Shown here piece by piece: positions 1 through 6,439 of a DNA stretch of 7,270 nt. The notes beneath the pieces were generated by a model, which saw only the letters and a program-made list of their open reading frames with translations, searched no databases and had not been told where the DNA came from. Both the position numbers and the translations under genes were made by a program. This DNA is from Lachnospiraceae bacterium UBA4316. GTDB lineage: Bacteria; Bacillota; Clostridia; Lachnospirales; Lachnospiraceae. Every line of letters begins with the position of its first letter. The first letter of the stretch is position 1. Where the stretch lies: the NCBI GenBank assembly GCA_002394535.1, contig DGUG01000126.1, positions 1-7,270 on the forward strand, written 5' to 3'.

Positions 1-24
1 TTGGTTCGAGCCCAACTCGGGGAG
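1..24 (+). tRNA. 3' end of a tRNA, probably tRNA-Asn (cut by window start)
   Basis: This is the T arm and 3' acceptor strand of a tRNA whose 5' part lies before the window. The T arm reads TTGG, loop TTCGAGC, CCAA, lacking only the first stem base. It is followed by the seven-base acceptor strand TCGGGGA (17-23) and discriminator G24. CCA is not encoded. The implied 5' acceptor strand TCCCCGA together with discriminator G fits tRNA-Asn, but the anticodon is outside the window, so the identity is an inference. A complete tRNA-Cys follows 68 bases downstream, so this is the tail of a tRNA cluster. Confidence 0.75.
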
Positions 25-62
25 CGAGGAGTTAGCCGTACCCGCTCAAACGGCGCTCCGCC

Positions 63-89
63 TGTCATGATTGCTTCGCAATCCTGACA
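63..89 (+). repeat. Stem-loop in the spacer between the two tRNAs
   Basis: An imperfect inverted repeat: TGTCA (63-67) pairs with TGACA (85-89), one mismatch, then GATTGC (69-74) pairs with GCAATC (78-83) around a three-base loop TTC. The bases before it (21-59) can also fold: GGAGCG (21-26) with CGCTCC (54-59), or GCCGT (35-39) with ACGGC (50-54); these two pairings share base 54. There is no T-run, so it is not a terminator. It may be a processing structure in a polycistronic tRNA transcript or a copy of a dispersed intergenic repeat; the sequence alone cannot decide. Confidence 0.5.
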
Positions 90-92
90 TAT

Positions 93-163
93 GGCGACAT
101 AGCCAAGTGGTAAGGCGTGGGTCTGCAACACCCTGATCACCAGTTCAAATCTGGTTGTCGCCT
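93..163 (+). tRNA. tRNA-Cys (GCA)
   Basis: A complete 71-base tRNA. Acceptor strand GGCGACA (93-99) pairs fully with TGTCGCC (156-162), and the discriminator is T163, as expected for bacterial tRNA-Cys. The D stem is GCC (102-104) with GGC (114-116). The anticodon loop CTGCAAC (123-129) holds GCA at 125-127. The T stem ACCAG (139-143) pairs with CTGGT (151-155) around TTCAAAT. The top pair of the anticodon stem is a T-T mismatch (118/134), a small irregularity. CCA is not encoded and must be added after transcription. It is the last gene of the tRNA cluster and is followed directly by a terminator. Confidence 0.96.
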
Positions 164-166
164 CTT

Positions 167-209
167 AAAGTCTGATGTTGTTGTTTATGCAATGATGTCG
201 GACTTTTTT
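167..209 (+). terminator. Rho-independent terminator of the tRNA cluster
   Basis: A long hairpin begins three bases after tRNA-Cys. The left arm AAAGTCTGATGTTGTT (167-182) pairs with 191-206, with several G-T wobbles that work only in RNA pairing as read on the + strand. The right arm runs into a run of T (204-209). The wobble pairs all favour the + strand transcript. Confidence 0.85.
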
Positions 210-237
210 CTTATTTATAAACTATGAGCAGGTGTAT

Positions 238-999
238 ATGAAAAAAAGATATGATCTTATCGATACTTTAAGGGGTTTGGCCATCATAAGTATGATCGTC
301 TTCCATGCATGCTGGATTATGAATTACTTCGGTATCCTTATTACATCCGAAACTCTTTATGGTACGATTTTTACTGTATGGGAAAGAAGCATTTGTATTC
401 CCTTTATTACAATTGCCGGATTCTCATTCTCGCTTGGGCATAATCATCTGAGGTCGGGTCTCATTGTATTTGGATGGGGATTGATCATTACAACTGTAAC
501 ATGCATTTTTTTATACGATATCAGGATTGTATTTGGAGTATTAACTCTTATAGGATCTTCAATCCTTCTGACCATTCCCATTGATAACGTACTCAGGAAT
601 CATAATCTTTTAACTAAAAAAGTATCAGTGCTCTTATTTGCAGTATCGTTTCTTCTGTTTCTGCTTACTTACAAAATAAACATAGGGTATCTGGGGTTCT
701 ATCCGGCTTTTTGTGTGGAGATTCCAAGAAGTATATATAACGGATACATAGCGACGTATTTCGGATTTATGGATCCGGGTTTCTATTCTACAGATTATTT
801 TTCGCTGTTTCCATGGTGGTTCCTGTATTTATCGGGGTATTTCCTTCATAAAATAACGATCAGTTCTGAGAAAGCCAAGTCATTATTAGAGAATGGAATT
901 CCGGGTATAAGAATAATAGGAAGATACTCGCTGCCCATATATTTAATCCACCCGATAATTATATTTATTTTGCTATTTTTCATAACCAGGTTTCTGTAA
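238..999 (+). CDS. DUF1624 / heparan-alpha-glucosaminide N-acetyltransferase-like membrane protein
   Basis: Predicted 253-residue integral membrane protein. The N-terminal signature RYDLIDTLRGLAIISMIVFH (4-23) is typical of the HGSNAT catalytic / DUF1624 family, including the conserved FH (22-23) and a downstream G32. Later family-like blocks are AGFSFSLG (60-67), DYFSLFPWWFLYLSGYFL (186-203) and GRYSLPIYLIHP (228-239), the last resembling acyltransferase-3 proteins. Hydrophobic stretches at about 11-30, 52-66, 75-93, 97-115, 130-145, 190-204 and 232-251 suggest seven or more membrane spans. By family it may transfer acyl groups to a sugar at the membrane, but the bacterial substrate is unknown. 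ATG at 238 is preferred over in-frame GTG at 232, which overlaps the purine-rich GAGCAGG (226-232) that would serve as ribosome binding site. It lies alone between the tRNA terminator and hup. A TATAAA at 216-221 may be its -10, but no good -35 is visible. Confidence 0.82.
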   Translation: MKKRYDLIDTLRGLAIISMIVFHACWIMNYFGILITSETLYGTIFTVWERSICIPFITIAGFSFSLGHNHLRSGLIVFGWGLIITTVTCIFLYDIRIVFGVLTLIGSSILLTIPIDNVLRNHNLLTKKVSVLLFAVSFLLFLLTYKINIGYLGFYPAFCVEIPRSIYNGYIATYFGFMDPGFYSTDYFSLFPWWFLYLSGYFLHKITISSEKAKSLLENGIPGIRIIGRYSLPIYLIHPIIIFILLFFITRFL

Positions 1000-1006
1000 G
1001 TGCGTC

Positions 1007-1074
1007 AATGGCGCGAAAAAATGTGTTATGTAAAGTGCAAATTGCCTAAAATTCAACGATTAGCGCCGTTTTTT
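1007..1074 (+). terminator. Possible weak terminator after the acyltransferase-like gene
   Basis: AATGGCGC (1007-1014) can pair with GCGCCGTT (1063-1070), eight pairs including one wobble. A T-run (1069-1074) follows immediately, which is terminator-like. The intervening 48 bases form no strong internal structure, so the hairpin has an unusually large loop. This is a tentative call. No better terminator is visible between 1000 and the hup promoter. Confidence 0.25.
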
Positions 1075-1085
1075 CCAAAAATTCC

Positions 1086-1114
1086 TTGACTTTTCACGGT
1101 TCAACGATTATAAC
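1086..1114 (+). promoter_or_regulatory. Sigma-A-type promoter of hup
   Basis: TTGACT (1086-1091) and TATAAC (1109-1114) are separated by 17 bases, a near-consensus vegetative promoter. The predicted start is near 1121, giving a leader of about 50 bases before hup. The -10 overlaps the second copy of an 11-base direct repeat TTCAACGATTA (1052-1062 and 1100-1110). The promoter is flanked by an inverted repeat, TAGCGCC (1061-1067) and GGCGCTA (1122-1128). These repeats could be operator sites, but no regulator is identifiable. Confidence 0.8.
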
Positions 1115-1170
1115 TTGTATAGGCGCTAAATGAGGGCGTCAGTACTCATGATATTAAGGAGGAGTTCAAA

Positions 1171-1449
1171 ATGAACAAAACAGAGTTAGTAGCAGCTATG
1201 GCAGCAAGTGCTGGATTATCAAAGAAGGATGCAGAAAAGGCTCTTAAGGCTTTCACAGATGCAGTTTCAAAAGAACTTAAGAAGGGTGGAAAGGTTCAGT
1301 TAGTTGGCTTTGGTACATTCGAAGTTTCAAAGAGAGCAGCTAGAACAGGTAGAAATCCTCAGACAGGTAAGGAAATGAAGATTGCAGCTTCTAAGGCTCC
1401 TAAGTTCAAAGCTGGTAAGGCTCTTAAGGATCTTGTAAACAAGAGATAA
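1171..1449 (+). CDS. hup: HU family DNA-binding protein
   Basis: A 92-residue histone-like HU protein, the normal length for the family. It forms dimers that bend and compact the nucleoid and assist replication, recombination and repair. The N-terminal helical dimerisation part covers about 1-40. The family signature [21 protein letters not shown] is at 46-66, followed by the DNA-embracing beta arm; RNP at 61-63 contains the proline (63) that intercalates at bends. The protein is very lysine-rich and starts MNKTELV, as in HBsu-type HU. The ribosome binding site AAGGAGGAG (1156-1164) is close to ideal, six bases before ATG, in keeping with high expression. The gene has its own promoter and terminator, so it is a monocistronic unit, with possible readthrough into rqcP. 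Confidence 0.97.
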   Translation: MNKTELVAAMAASAGLSKKDAEKALKAFTDAVSKELKKGGKVQLVGFGTFEVSKRAARTGRNPQTGKEMKIAASKAPKFKAGKALKDLVNKR

Positions 1450-1469
1450 TCACTAACCTTAAGCATAAA

Positions 1470-1500
1470 AAGAACTCCGAAGTCTCGGAGTTCTTTTTTT
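1470..1500 (+). terminator. Rho-independent terminator of hup
   Basis: Perfect 11-base-pair hairpin: AAGAACTCCGA (1470-1480), loop AGTC, TCGGAGTTCTT (1485-1495), running into a T tract to 1500. It lies 20 bases after the hup stop codon. Because rqcP begins only 34 bases later with no clear promoter between, some readthrough is likely. Confidence 0.95.
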
Positions 1501-1533
1501 AACTGTAAATAGTTTTGGTGAGGGAATATAATT

Positions 1534-1773
1534 ATGCGCCTAGATAAGTATTTAAAAGTATCAAGAATTATAAAGAGACGGACAGTTGCAAATGAAGCAT
1601 GTGATGCCGACAGGGTCACGATTAACGGACGTCCAGCAAAGGCTTCCGCCCAGGTCAAGGAGGGTGATGTACTTGAGATCATGTTCGGTACCAATCCGCT
1701 CAAAGTAGAGGTTCTTTCCGTTAAGGAAACCGTAAAAAAAGACGAAGCAAAAGAAATGTACAGAGTCCTGTGA
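1534..1773 (+). CDS. rqcP: RqcP-type S4 domain RNA-binding protein (YabO family)
   Basis: A 79-residue protein that is almost entirely one S4 RNA-binding domain. The start MRLDKYLKVSRIIKRRTVAN, followed by the block RVTINGRPAKASAQVKEGD (27-45), closely matches Bacillus YabO, now named RqcP. That protein binds 23S rRNA and stalled 50S-peptidyl-tRNA complexes and supports alanine tailing by RqcH in ribosome-associated quality control. The C-terminal KETVKKDEAKEMYRVL also matches YabO; the protein is slightly shorter than Bacillus YabO. ATG 1534 follows a GTGAGGG-like ribosome binding site (1519-1524). The neighbours also fit: in Bacillus yabO lies just upstream of yabP-yabQ-divIC, although yabP and yabQ are missing here. 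Transcription probably reads through from hup. A related Hsp15-like function is less likely given the sequence and context. Confidence 0.92.
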   Translation: MRLDKYLKVSRIIKRRTVANEACDADRVTINGRPAKASAQVKEGDVLEIMFGTNPLKVEVLSVKETVKKDEAKEMYRVL

Positions 1774-1807
1774 TTTTATGTAACCTTAAGGACACAATAT
1801 ATAGTAT

Positions 1808-1836
1808 TTGACAAGGTTATTATACTTATATATAAT
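1808..1836 (+). promoter_or_regulatory. Perfect-consensus sigma-A promoter of divIC
   Basis: TTGACA (1808-1813) and TATAAT (1831-1836) are exact consensus hexamers with the optimal 17-base spacing. The predicted start is near 1843, giving a leader of about 78 bases before divIC. So exact a match is rare, and it implies strong, constitutive transcription of the divIC unit unless it is limited elsewhere. Confidence 0.88.
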
Positions 1837-1920
1837 ATATTATGTTAACAAGCGGCAATTAGACATATCAAGGGGCGGTATGTTTGATTGTAAGAAGTTT
1901 AATAATAAGGGGAGTATAAT

Positions 1921-2232
1921 ATGGCCAGAAGAGTTGCGTTTCGAAAGAAACGGCAAAACCGGCTGGGTATGGCGCTTGTTTCCTTTGTTGTCCTGATTCT
2001 CATGGCAGTTATTTTGTTTAAGAGTCATGAACTCAAGCAGAAGCAGGCGGATTATCAGCAAAAGGAAGCAGCATTGCAGGCTCAGATCGAAGAAGAGCAT
2101 GAACGTACCCAGAAACTTACGGATTATGAGAAATATACCAAGACCGATAAGTTTGTTGAGGAAATAGCCAAAGAGAAGCTCGGATTGCTGTATGAGAATG
2201 AGATCCTGTTCAGATCCGATATCAATAAATAA
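1921..2232 (+). CDS. divIC: Septum formation initiator, DivIC/FtsB family
   Basis: A 103-residue bitopic membrane protein of the cell-division septum. A basic cytoplasmic N-terminus (1-14, rich in K and R) is followed by one transmembrane helix (about 15-33). An extracellular coiled coil rich in Q, E and K (about 36-69) comes next, then the family's C-terminal block TDKFVEEIAKEKLGLLYENEILF (75-97). In Bacillus, DivIC pairs with FtsL and DivIB to activate septal peptidoglycan synthesis. The length and single-pass layout are normal. Ribosome binding site AAGGGGAG (1907-1914) lies six bases before ATG. Its position between rqcP and tilS matches the Bacillus order and supports divIC rather than ftsL, which normally sits in the dcw cluster. 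It has its own promoter and terminator. Confidence 0.9.
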   Translation: MARRVAFRKKRQNRLGMALVSFVVLILMAVILFKSHELKQKQADYQQKEAALQAQIEEEHERTQKLTDYEKYTKTDKFVEEIAKEKLGLLYENEILFRSDINK

Positions 2233-2261
2233 GCACGGGGAAAACAATTCCTGTGCTTTTT
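2231..2261 (+). terminator. Rho-independent terminator overlapping the divIC stop codon
   Basis: AAGCACGGG (2231-2239) pairs with CCTGTGCTT (2250-2258), nine pairs with one wobble, followed by a T-run to 2261. The last two bases of the divIC TAA stop (2230-2232) form the base of the stem. It separates divIC from tilS, so tilS needs its own promoter or readthrough. Confidence 0.85.
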
Positions 2262-2335
2262 ATTTGAGATAAGATAATATATGATATGTAGATAGAAGGG
2301 ACCCACTGACCTACTGTGCACAAGAGGAACATATA

Positions 2336-3895
2336 ATGGAGAAGGAAGCAATCTACAAAAAAGTCATTTCCTATATCAAAGAAAACAACCTGATCAGTCC
2401 GGAGGATACGATCGTTGAGGGAATCTCAGGCGGTGCCGATTCGGTATGCCTTTTTCTTATGCTTGAGGAGTACAAAAAAGAAATCGGATTCAATACGGTT
2501 GCTGTACACGTAAATCATGGCATACGGAAGAAGACCGCAGATAAGGATGAGAAGTTTGTTGAGAAGTTATGCGAATCAAAAAGCGTTGAGTTAAAATCAT
2601 ATAAAAAAGATATTCCTCTGATATGTAAGATTACCAAAGAATCCGAGGAAGAGTGCGGCAGACGCATCAGATATGAGATATTTGATGAGGTGTGCAGCCA
2701 GTATGAAAATGCCAAAATTGCAGTCGCACATCACATGAACGATCAGGCTGAGACAGTTATTTTCCGCATAATAAGAGGAAGCGGAATAAAGGGGCTCGGC
2801 GGTATGGAAGCAAAAAGAGATAATATAATACGCCCGCTTCTGTGCCTTAAAAGGGAAGAGATAGAAGAGTATCTTGAGCAGTCGGGTCAGAAATACCGGA
2901 CCGATGAAACGAATAACGCCATTGAATACAGCAGAAACTATATACGCAAGAAGATAATACCGAAGTTTGAAAATGTTCGCCAGAATGCTGTTGAGCATAT
3001 CAATGCTTTGTCGGGAGAAGCAGCGGACATTAATGATTTTATGGAGAAGAAGGCACTTGAGCTTTTAGAAGAAGCGTCAAAGGAAGCCGACAGGAAATAT
3101 ATTACAAAGGGACTGACTACGAAATACAAATCGGATATTTTATCGGGGGCGGAGCCGATATTGCTGAAATTTGCAGTTAGGGCGTTAATCACGGAGGCAG
3201 GAGTTTCCATTAAGGATGTTACAAGAAATCATGTTGACGCACTTTGTGAAATGATAGCAAAACCCAAAAGCGGGGAGATACATCTTCCGAAGGGAGTTAC
3301 GGTTGTTAAGGAGTCGGGGATTGTTTATATCAAGCCCCGGGAAGATTTTGAGCCACAGATACAGGAAGTTATTAACATTCCCGAGGTTGTTATGCCGACT
3401 GTCAGTGAGAGCCCTGCAAATGAATCCGATAAAAAGCCGGATTCCCCTTATAAATTTTATTATCCGATCATCGGAGAAGGAAACTATATGCTCCCCGATG
3501 GCAGTGTGGTTTCGTGCAGAATTCTCAATGAATTTGACAAAAGCGAGATTCCGGAAGATACCTATACGAAATGGATGGATTATGCTAAAATGTCGGAAGA
3601 TTTGTGCATTAGAACGCGCAAGTCGGGTGATTTTCTTGTTATCAACAAAAACGGTAACGAAGGGAATCTGAAGAATTACATGATAAATGAAAAGATCCCG
3701 AAGAGTGAAAGAGACGAAGTACCTATTCTTGCAAGCGGATCAAGAGTTTATTGGGTAATGGGACACAGGATATCCGAGGATGTTAAAGTAACGGATAATA
3801 CAACCTGCGTAATTGAATTTGTTTATAAAAAAGCAAATACAGAGTCGGAAGAAAACGAAGTATCCGAAGCGACAGAAGGAGTTGAAAATGGCTGA
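2336..3895 (+). CDS. tilS: tRNA(Ile)-lysidine synthetase
   Basis: TilS attaches lysine to C34 of the CAU-anticodon tRNA-Ile using ATP, converting it to an AUA reader. The N-terminal PP-loop ATPase is clear: SGGADS at 31-36, HVNHGIR near 60, AHHMNDQAETVIFRIIRGSG from 131, RPLL near 166, and SRNYIRKKIIP from 199. A helical middle domain follows. The C-terminal TilS domain (from about 424, CIRTRKSGDF) carries the RxRxGD-like motif and ends near 497. At 519 residues it is longer than many TilS proteins. The extra length comes from an acidic, proline-containing linker (about 337-372) and a Glu-rich tail (498-519). ATG 2336 follows AGAGGA (2323-2328). The promoter is unclear: TTGAGA at 2264-2269 lacks a convincing -10. 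The stop overlaps the hpt start by eight bases. Confidence 0.96.
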   Translation: MEKEAIYKKVISYIKENNLISPEDTIVEGISGGADSVCLFLMLEEYKKEIGFNTVAVHVNHGIRKKTADKDEKFVEKLCESKSVELKSYKKDIPLICKITKESEEECGRRIRYEIFDEVCSQYENAKIAVAHHMNDQAETVIFRIIRGSGIKGLGGMEAKRDNIIRPLLCLKREEIEEYLEQSGQKYRTDETNNAIEYSRNYIRKKIIPKFENVRQNAVEHINALSGEAADINDFMEKKALELLEEASKEADRKYITKGLTTKYKSDILSGAEPILLKFAVRALITEAGVSIKDVTRNHVDALCEMIAKPKSGEIHLPKGVTVVKESGIVYIKPREDFEPQIQEVINIPEVVMPTVSESPANESDKKPDSPYKFYYPIIGEGNYMLPDGSVVSCRILNEFDKSEIPEDTYTKWMDYAKMSEDLCIRTRKSGDFLVINKNGNEGNLKNYMINEKIPKSERDEVPILASGSRVYWVMGHRISEDVKVTDNTTCVIEFVYKKANTESEENEVSEATEGVENG

Positions 3896-4412
3896 TAAGA
3901 TATCGGTGCTTTTTACTGAAGAAGAAGTAAATGCACGTATCAGGGAAATGGGTGAACAGATAAGCAAAGACTATGAGGGAAAATCGCTTCATATGGTAGG
4001 CATTCTTAAGGGAGCGACTTTCTTTGCATGTGAACTTGCAAAGCGGATTACGGTTCCTGTAACGATTGATTTTATGAGTGTATCAAGCTACGGTGATGCA
4101 ACGGAATCTTCAGGAGTAGTTAAGATTACAAAGGATCTTGATGAACCCTTGGAGGGAAAAGATGTTCTTGTTGTGGAAGATATTGTGGATACCGGAAATA
4201 CACTGAGCTATCTGCTTGATAATTTACAAAAGCGCGGGTCTTCTTCAGTCAGATTGTGTTCTTTGTTAAACAAGCCGGATAGGAGAATTAAGGAAGTTGA
4301 TGTAGATTATACGGGGTTTGTTATTCCCGATGCATTTGTAGTCGGCTATGGCCTTGATTATGCGCAAAAGTACAGAAATCTTCCCTACATAGGAATAGTT
4401 GAGACAGAATAA
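3888..4412 (+). CDS. hpt: Hypoxanthine(-guanine) phosphoribosyltransferase
   Basis: A 174-residue cytoplasmic purine-salvage enzyme joining hypoxanthine or guanine to PRPP to give IMP or GMP. The PRPP-binding loop [11 protein letters not shown] (95-105) with the two acidic residues is intact. Also present are ILKGATFF (39-46), the flexible-loop SSYG (66-69), LLNKPDRR (126-133) with the purine-contacting lysine, and the C-terminal [19 protein letters not shown] (151-169). The start MADKISVLF at 3888 fits family length. An in-frame TTG 75 bases upstream would add an unrelated basic extension lying inside tilS and is rejected. The first eight bases (ATGGCTGA) overlap the tilS stop, and the ribosome binding site AGAAGGA (3874-3880) lies within tilS, so the two are probably translationally coupled. 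The order tilS-hpt-ftsH is conserved in Firmicutes. Confidence 0.96.
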   Translation: MADKISVLFTEEEVNARIREMGEQISKDYEGKSLHMVGILKGATFFACELAKRITVPVTIDFMSVSSYGDATESSGVVKITKDLDEPLEGKDVLVVEDIVDTGNTLSYLLDNLQKRGSSSVRLCSLLNKPDRRIKEVDVDYTGFVIPDAFVVGYGLDYAQKYRNLPYIGIVETE

Positions 4413-4444
4413 AAACCAAAAAACAGAGAGGATACAGGCAATCA

Positions 4445-6295
4445 TTGAGTAACAGAAATAAAGGAATCGGTTTTTACATAATGATACTGCTGATTTTTGT
4501 CGTTCTTGCCCTTGTATGGTCAAGAATGCAAAGCGGCGCCGTGCAGGAGATCAATCACGAAAAGTTTGAGTCATATCTTCAGTCAGATGATGTTTTGCAG
4601 ATTAATCTGATCCAGAACGCGGAAGTACCTACCGGAGAAGTTGAGCTTATTCTTAAATCCGGTGTTAGGGTATTCATGTATACTTCGGATATTAACGAGG
4701 TTGCGCATGAACTGGATACGAAATTCCCTTCGTATACTATTGAGGACGTCAAGAGAGAAGGCTGGTTTACGGCATATGTACTCCCTGCACTGATCGTAGG
4801 ACTGATGATGATCGTCTTCATTACCTATATGAACGGATCGGCAGGCGGCGGAAGCAAGATGATGAATTTCGGAAAGAGCCATGCCAAACTGTCCAGCAGT
4901 GATAATAAGATCAAGTTCGGTGATGTTGCAGGCCTTGATGAGGAGAAAGAAGATCTTGAGGAGATAGTCGACTTCCTGAAGAACGCAAAAAAATATGCCG
5001 ATGTCGGAGCCAGGATTCCGAAGGGTGTTATTCTTGTGGGACCTCCCGGAACAGGTAAAACACTCTTTGCAAAAGCTATAGCCGGTGAGGCGGGGGTGCC
5101 CTTTTTCTCAATTTCGGGATCTGATTTTGTGGAGATGTTTGTCGGAGTCGGTGCCAGCCGTGTCAGAGATCTGTTTGAGGAAGCCAAGAAGAATGCTCCA
5201 TGTATCGTATTTATTGATGAGATAGATGCGGTTGCCAGAAGACGAGGAACCGGAATGGGCGGCGGACATGATGAGAGAGAGCAGACGCTTAACCAGCTGC
5301 TTGTGGAGATGGATGGTTTCGGTGAAAACGAGGGAATCATCGTTCTTGCCGCAACAAACCGTGTGGATATACTTGATCCCGCCATCATGCGTCCGGGAAG
5401 ATTCGACAGAAAGGTAGCGGTCGGTACGCCGGATATTAAAGGACGCCGGGAAATACTTAACGTACACAGTAAGAATAAACCGCTGGGCGATGACGTGGAT
5501 CTTGATGAGGTTGCAAAATCGACAGCCGGTTTTACAGGTGCCGATCTTGAGAACCTTATGAATGAGGCGGCTATAAGGGCGGCCAAAGATGACCGGAAGT
5601 TTATTAAAATGACCGATATAAGGGAATCATTCCTGAAGGTTGGCGTCGGAACCGAGAAGAAAAGCAAGATTGTCTCGGATAAGGAAAAACGTATTACGGC
5701 ATTTCATGAGAGCGGACATGCGATTCTTCATTATATCCTGCCGGATATAGACCCTGTTAATACGGTTTCTATCATTCCCACGGGGCTGGGTGCGGGCGGA
5801 TATACCATGGCAATGCCCGAAGAGGATGTTATGTTTGAGACAAGAGGAAGAATGCTCAACGAGATCGTAGCGATCCTGGGCGGAAGAGCCGCAGAGGCTA
5901 TAGTTCTTGATGATATCACGACCGGTGCTTCTTCCGACATCAAGAGAGCAACCCATATGGCCAGAAATATGGTCACAAGATACGGGATGAGCGATAATAT
6001 CGGGGCTATTTGCTATGATGACGAAGGTGACGAAGTATTTATCGGTCGTGATCTTGCGCATCCTAAAGCCCACAGTGAGCTTATGGCTTCAAAAATTGAC
6101 GAAGAAGTCAAGTACATAATAGACACCTGCTATGAGAAGGCAGTTAATCTTATCAATGAAAACCGTGATAAGCTTGATGCCTGTGCCGAGCTTCTCCTTG
6201 AAAAAGAGAAAATCAACCGTGCCGAGTTTGAGGCATTGTTTGGAGCTCCTGATCCGGATTCCGAGACGATGGACGGTGTAGACATAGCAGATTGA
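4445..6295 (+). CDS. ftsH: ATP-dependent zinc metalloprotease FtsH
   Basis: A 616-residue membrane-anchored AAA+ protease that unfolds and degrades misfolded membrane proteins and regulators. The order is: TM1 (about 8-26), extracellular FtsH-ext domain (about 30-105), TM2 (about 109-129), AAA+ module and M41 peptidase. Walker A GPPGTGKT is at 199-206, Walker B IVFIDEID at 254-261, and the arginine-finger region MRPGRFDR follows [12 protein letters not shown]. The zinc site is HESGH (421-425), with Ala of the commoner HEAGH replaced by Ser; the third ligand is probably D498 in [11 protein letters not shown]. All key residues are intact. The start is TTG at 4445; ATG 4481 would cut into TM1. 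The purine run AGAGAGGA (4425-4432) is 12 bases before TTG, rather far, so the exact start is less certain than the gene. It follows hpt by 32 bases with no terminator between, so it is probably cotranscribed with tilS-hpt. Confidence 0.98.
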   Translation: MSNRNKGIGFYIMILLIFVVLALVWSRMQSGAVQEINHEKFESYLQSDDVLQINLIQNAEVPTGEVELILKSGVRVFMYTSDINEVAHELDTKFPSYTIEDVKREGWFTAYVLPALIVGLMMIVFITYMNGSAGGGSKMMNFGKSHAKLSSSDNKIKFGDVAGLDEEKEDLEEIVDFLKNAKKYADVGARIPKGVILVGPPGTGKTLFAKAIAGEAGVPFFSISGSDFVEMFVGVGASRVRDLFEEAKKNAPCIVFIDEIDAVARRRGTGMGGGHDEREQTLNQLLVEMDGFGENEGIIVLAATNRVDILDPAIMRPGRFDRKVAVGTPDIKGRREILNVHSKNKPLGDDVDLDEVAKSTAGFTGADLENLMNEAAIRAAKDDRKFIKMTDIRESFLKVGVGTEKKSKIVSDKEKRITAFHESGHAILHYILPDIDPVNTVSIIPTGLGAGGYTMAMPEEDVMFETRGRMLNEIVAILGGRAAEAIVLDDITTGASSDIKRATHMARNMVTRYGMSDNIGAICYDDEGDEVFIGRDLAHPKAHSELMASKIDEEVKYIIDTCYEKAVNLINENRDKLDACAELLLEKEKINRAEFEALFGAPDPDSETMDGVDIAD

Positions 6296-6404
6296 TGAAT
6301 GAATTGCCCAATATATAGTGATTTTCACAATAAACCGCAATAATCATACGTGAAATTGCACAAACAAACGTAGGCATATTTGTAATATTTGTGAATTTAA
6401 TGGA

Positions 6405-6433
6405 TAGATTTTGTATGTGTCCGGGACTATAAT
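6405..6433 (+). promoter_or_regulatory. Possible promoter in the ftsH downstream gap
   Basis: TATAAT (6428-6433) is an exact -10. A partial -35, TAGATT (6405-6410), matches three of six consensus bases at 17-base spacing. The predicted start is near 6440, giving a short transcript that would end at the terminator near 6534. The earlier part of the gap, 6296-6404, is AT-rich and shows no gene and only weak inverted repeats. Confidence 0.4.
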
Positions 6434-6439
6434 CTCATT

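Noticed and set aside
1130..1174. A 14-codon upstream ORF ending on the hup start codon
   Set aside because: It begins about nine bases after the predicted transcription start with no ribosome binding site, so a chance frame is more likely than a leader peptide.
1527..1532. TATAAT just before rqcP
   Set aside because: It ends one base before the ATG, so a transcript from it would lack the rqcP start, and there is no -35 at the right distance.
1359..1703. A 114-codon - strand frame across the hup end, terminator and rqcP
   Set aside because: It reads antisense through two clear genes and a perfect terminator hairpin, and its protein is featureless.
3813..3887. An N-terminal extension of Hpt from an upstream TTG
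   Set aside because: It would add 25 basic residues inside tilS that are foreign to the family; ATG 3888 has a good ribosome binding site and gives the normal length.
4825..5667. A 280-codon open frame on the - strand inside ftsH
   Set aside because: It is fully antisense to the AAA+ and early peptidase part of ftsH, is very rich in Ser and Pro, shows no domain and has no ribosome binding site; it is a by-product of ftsH codon use.
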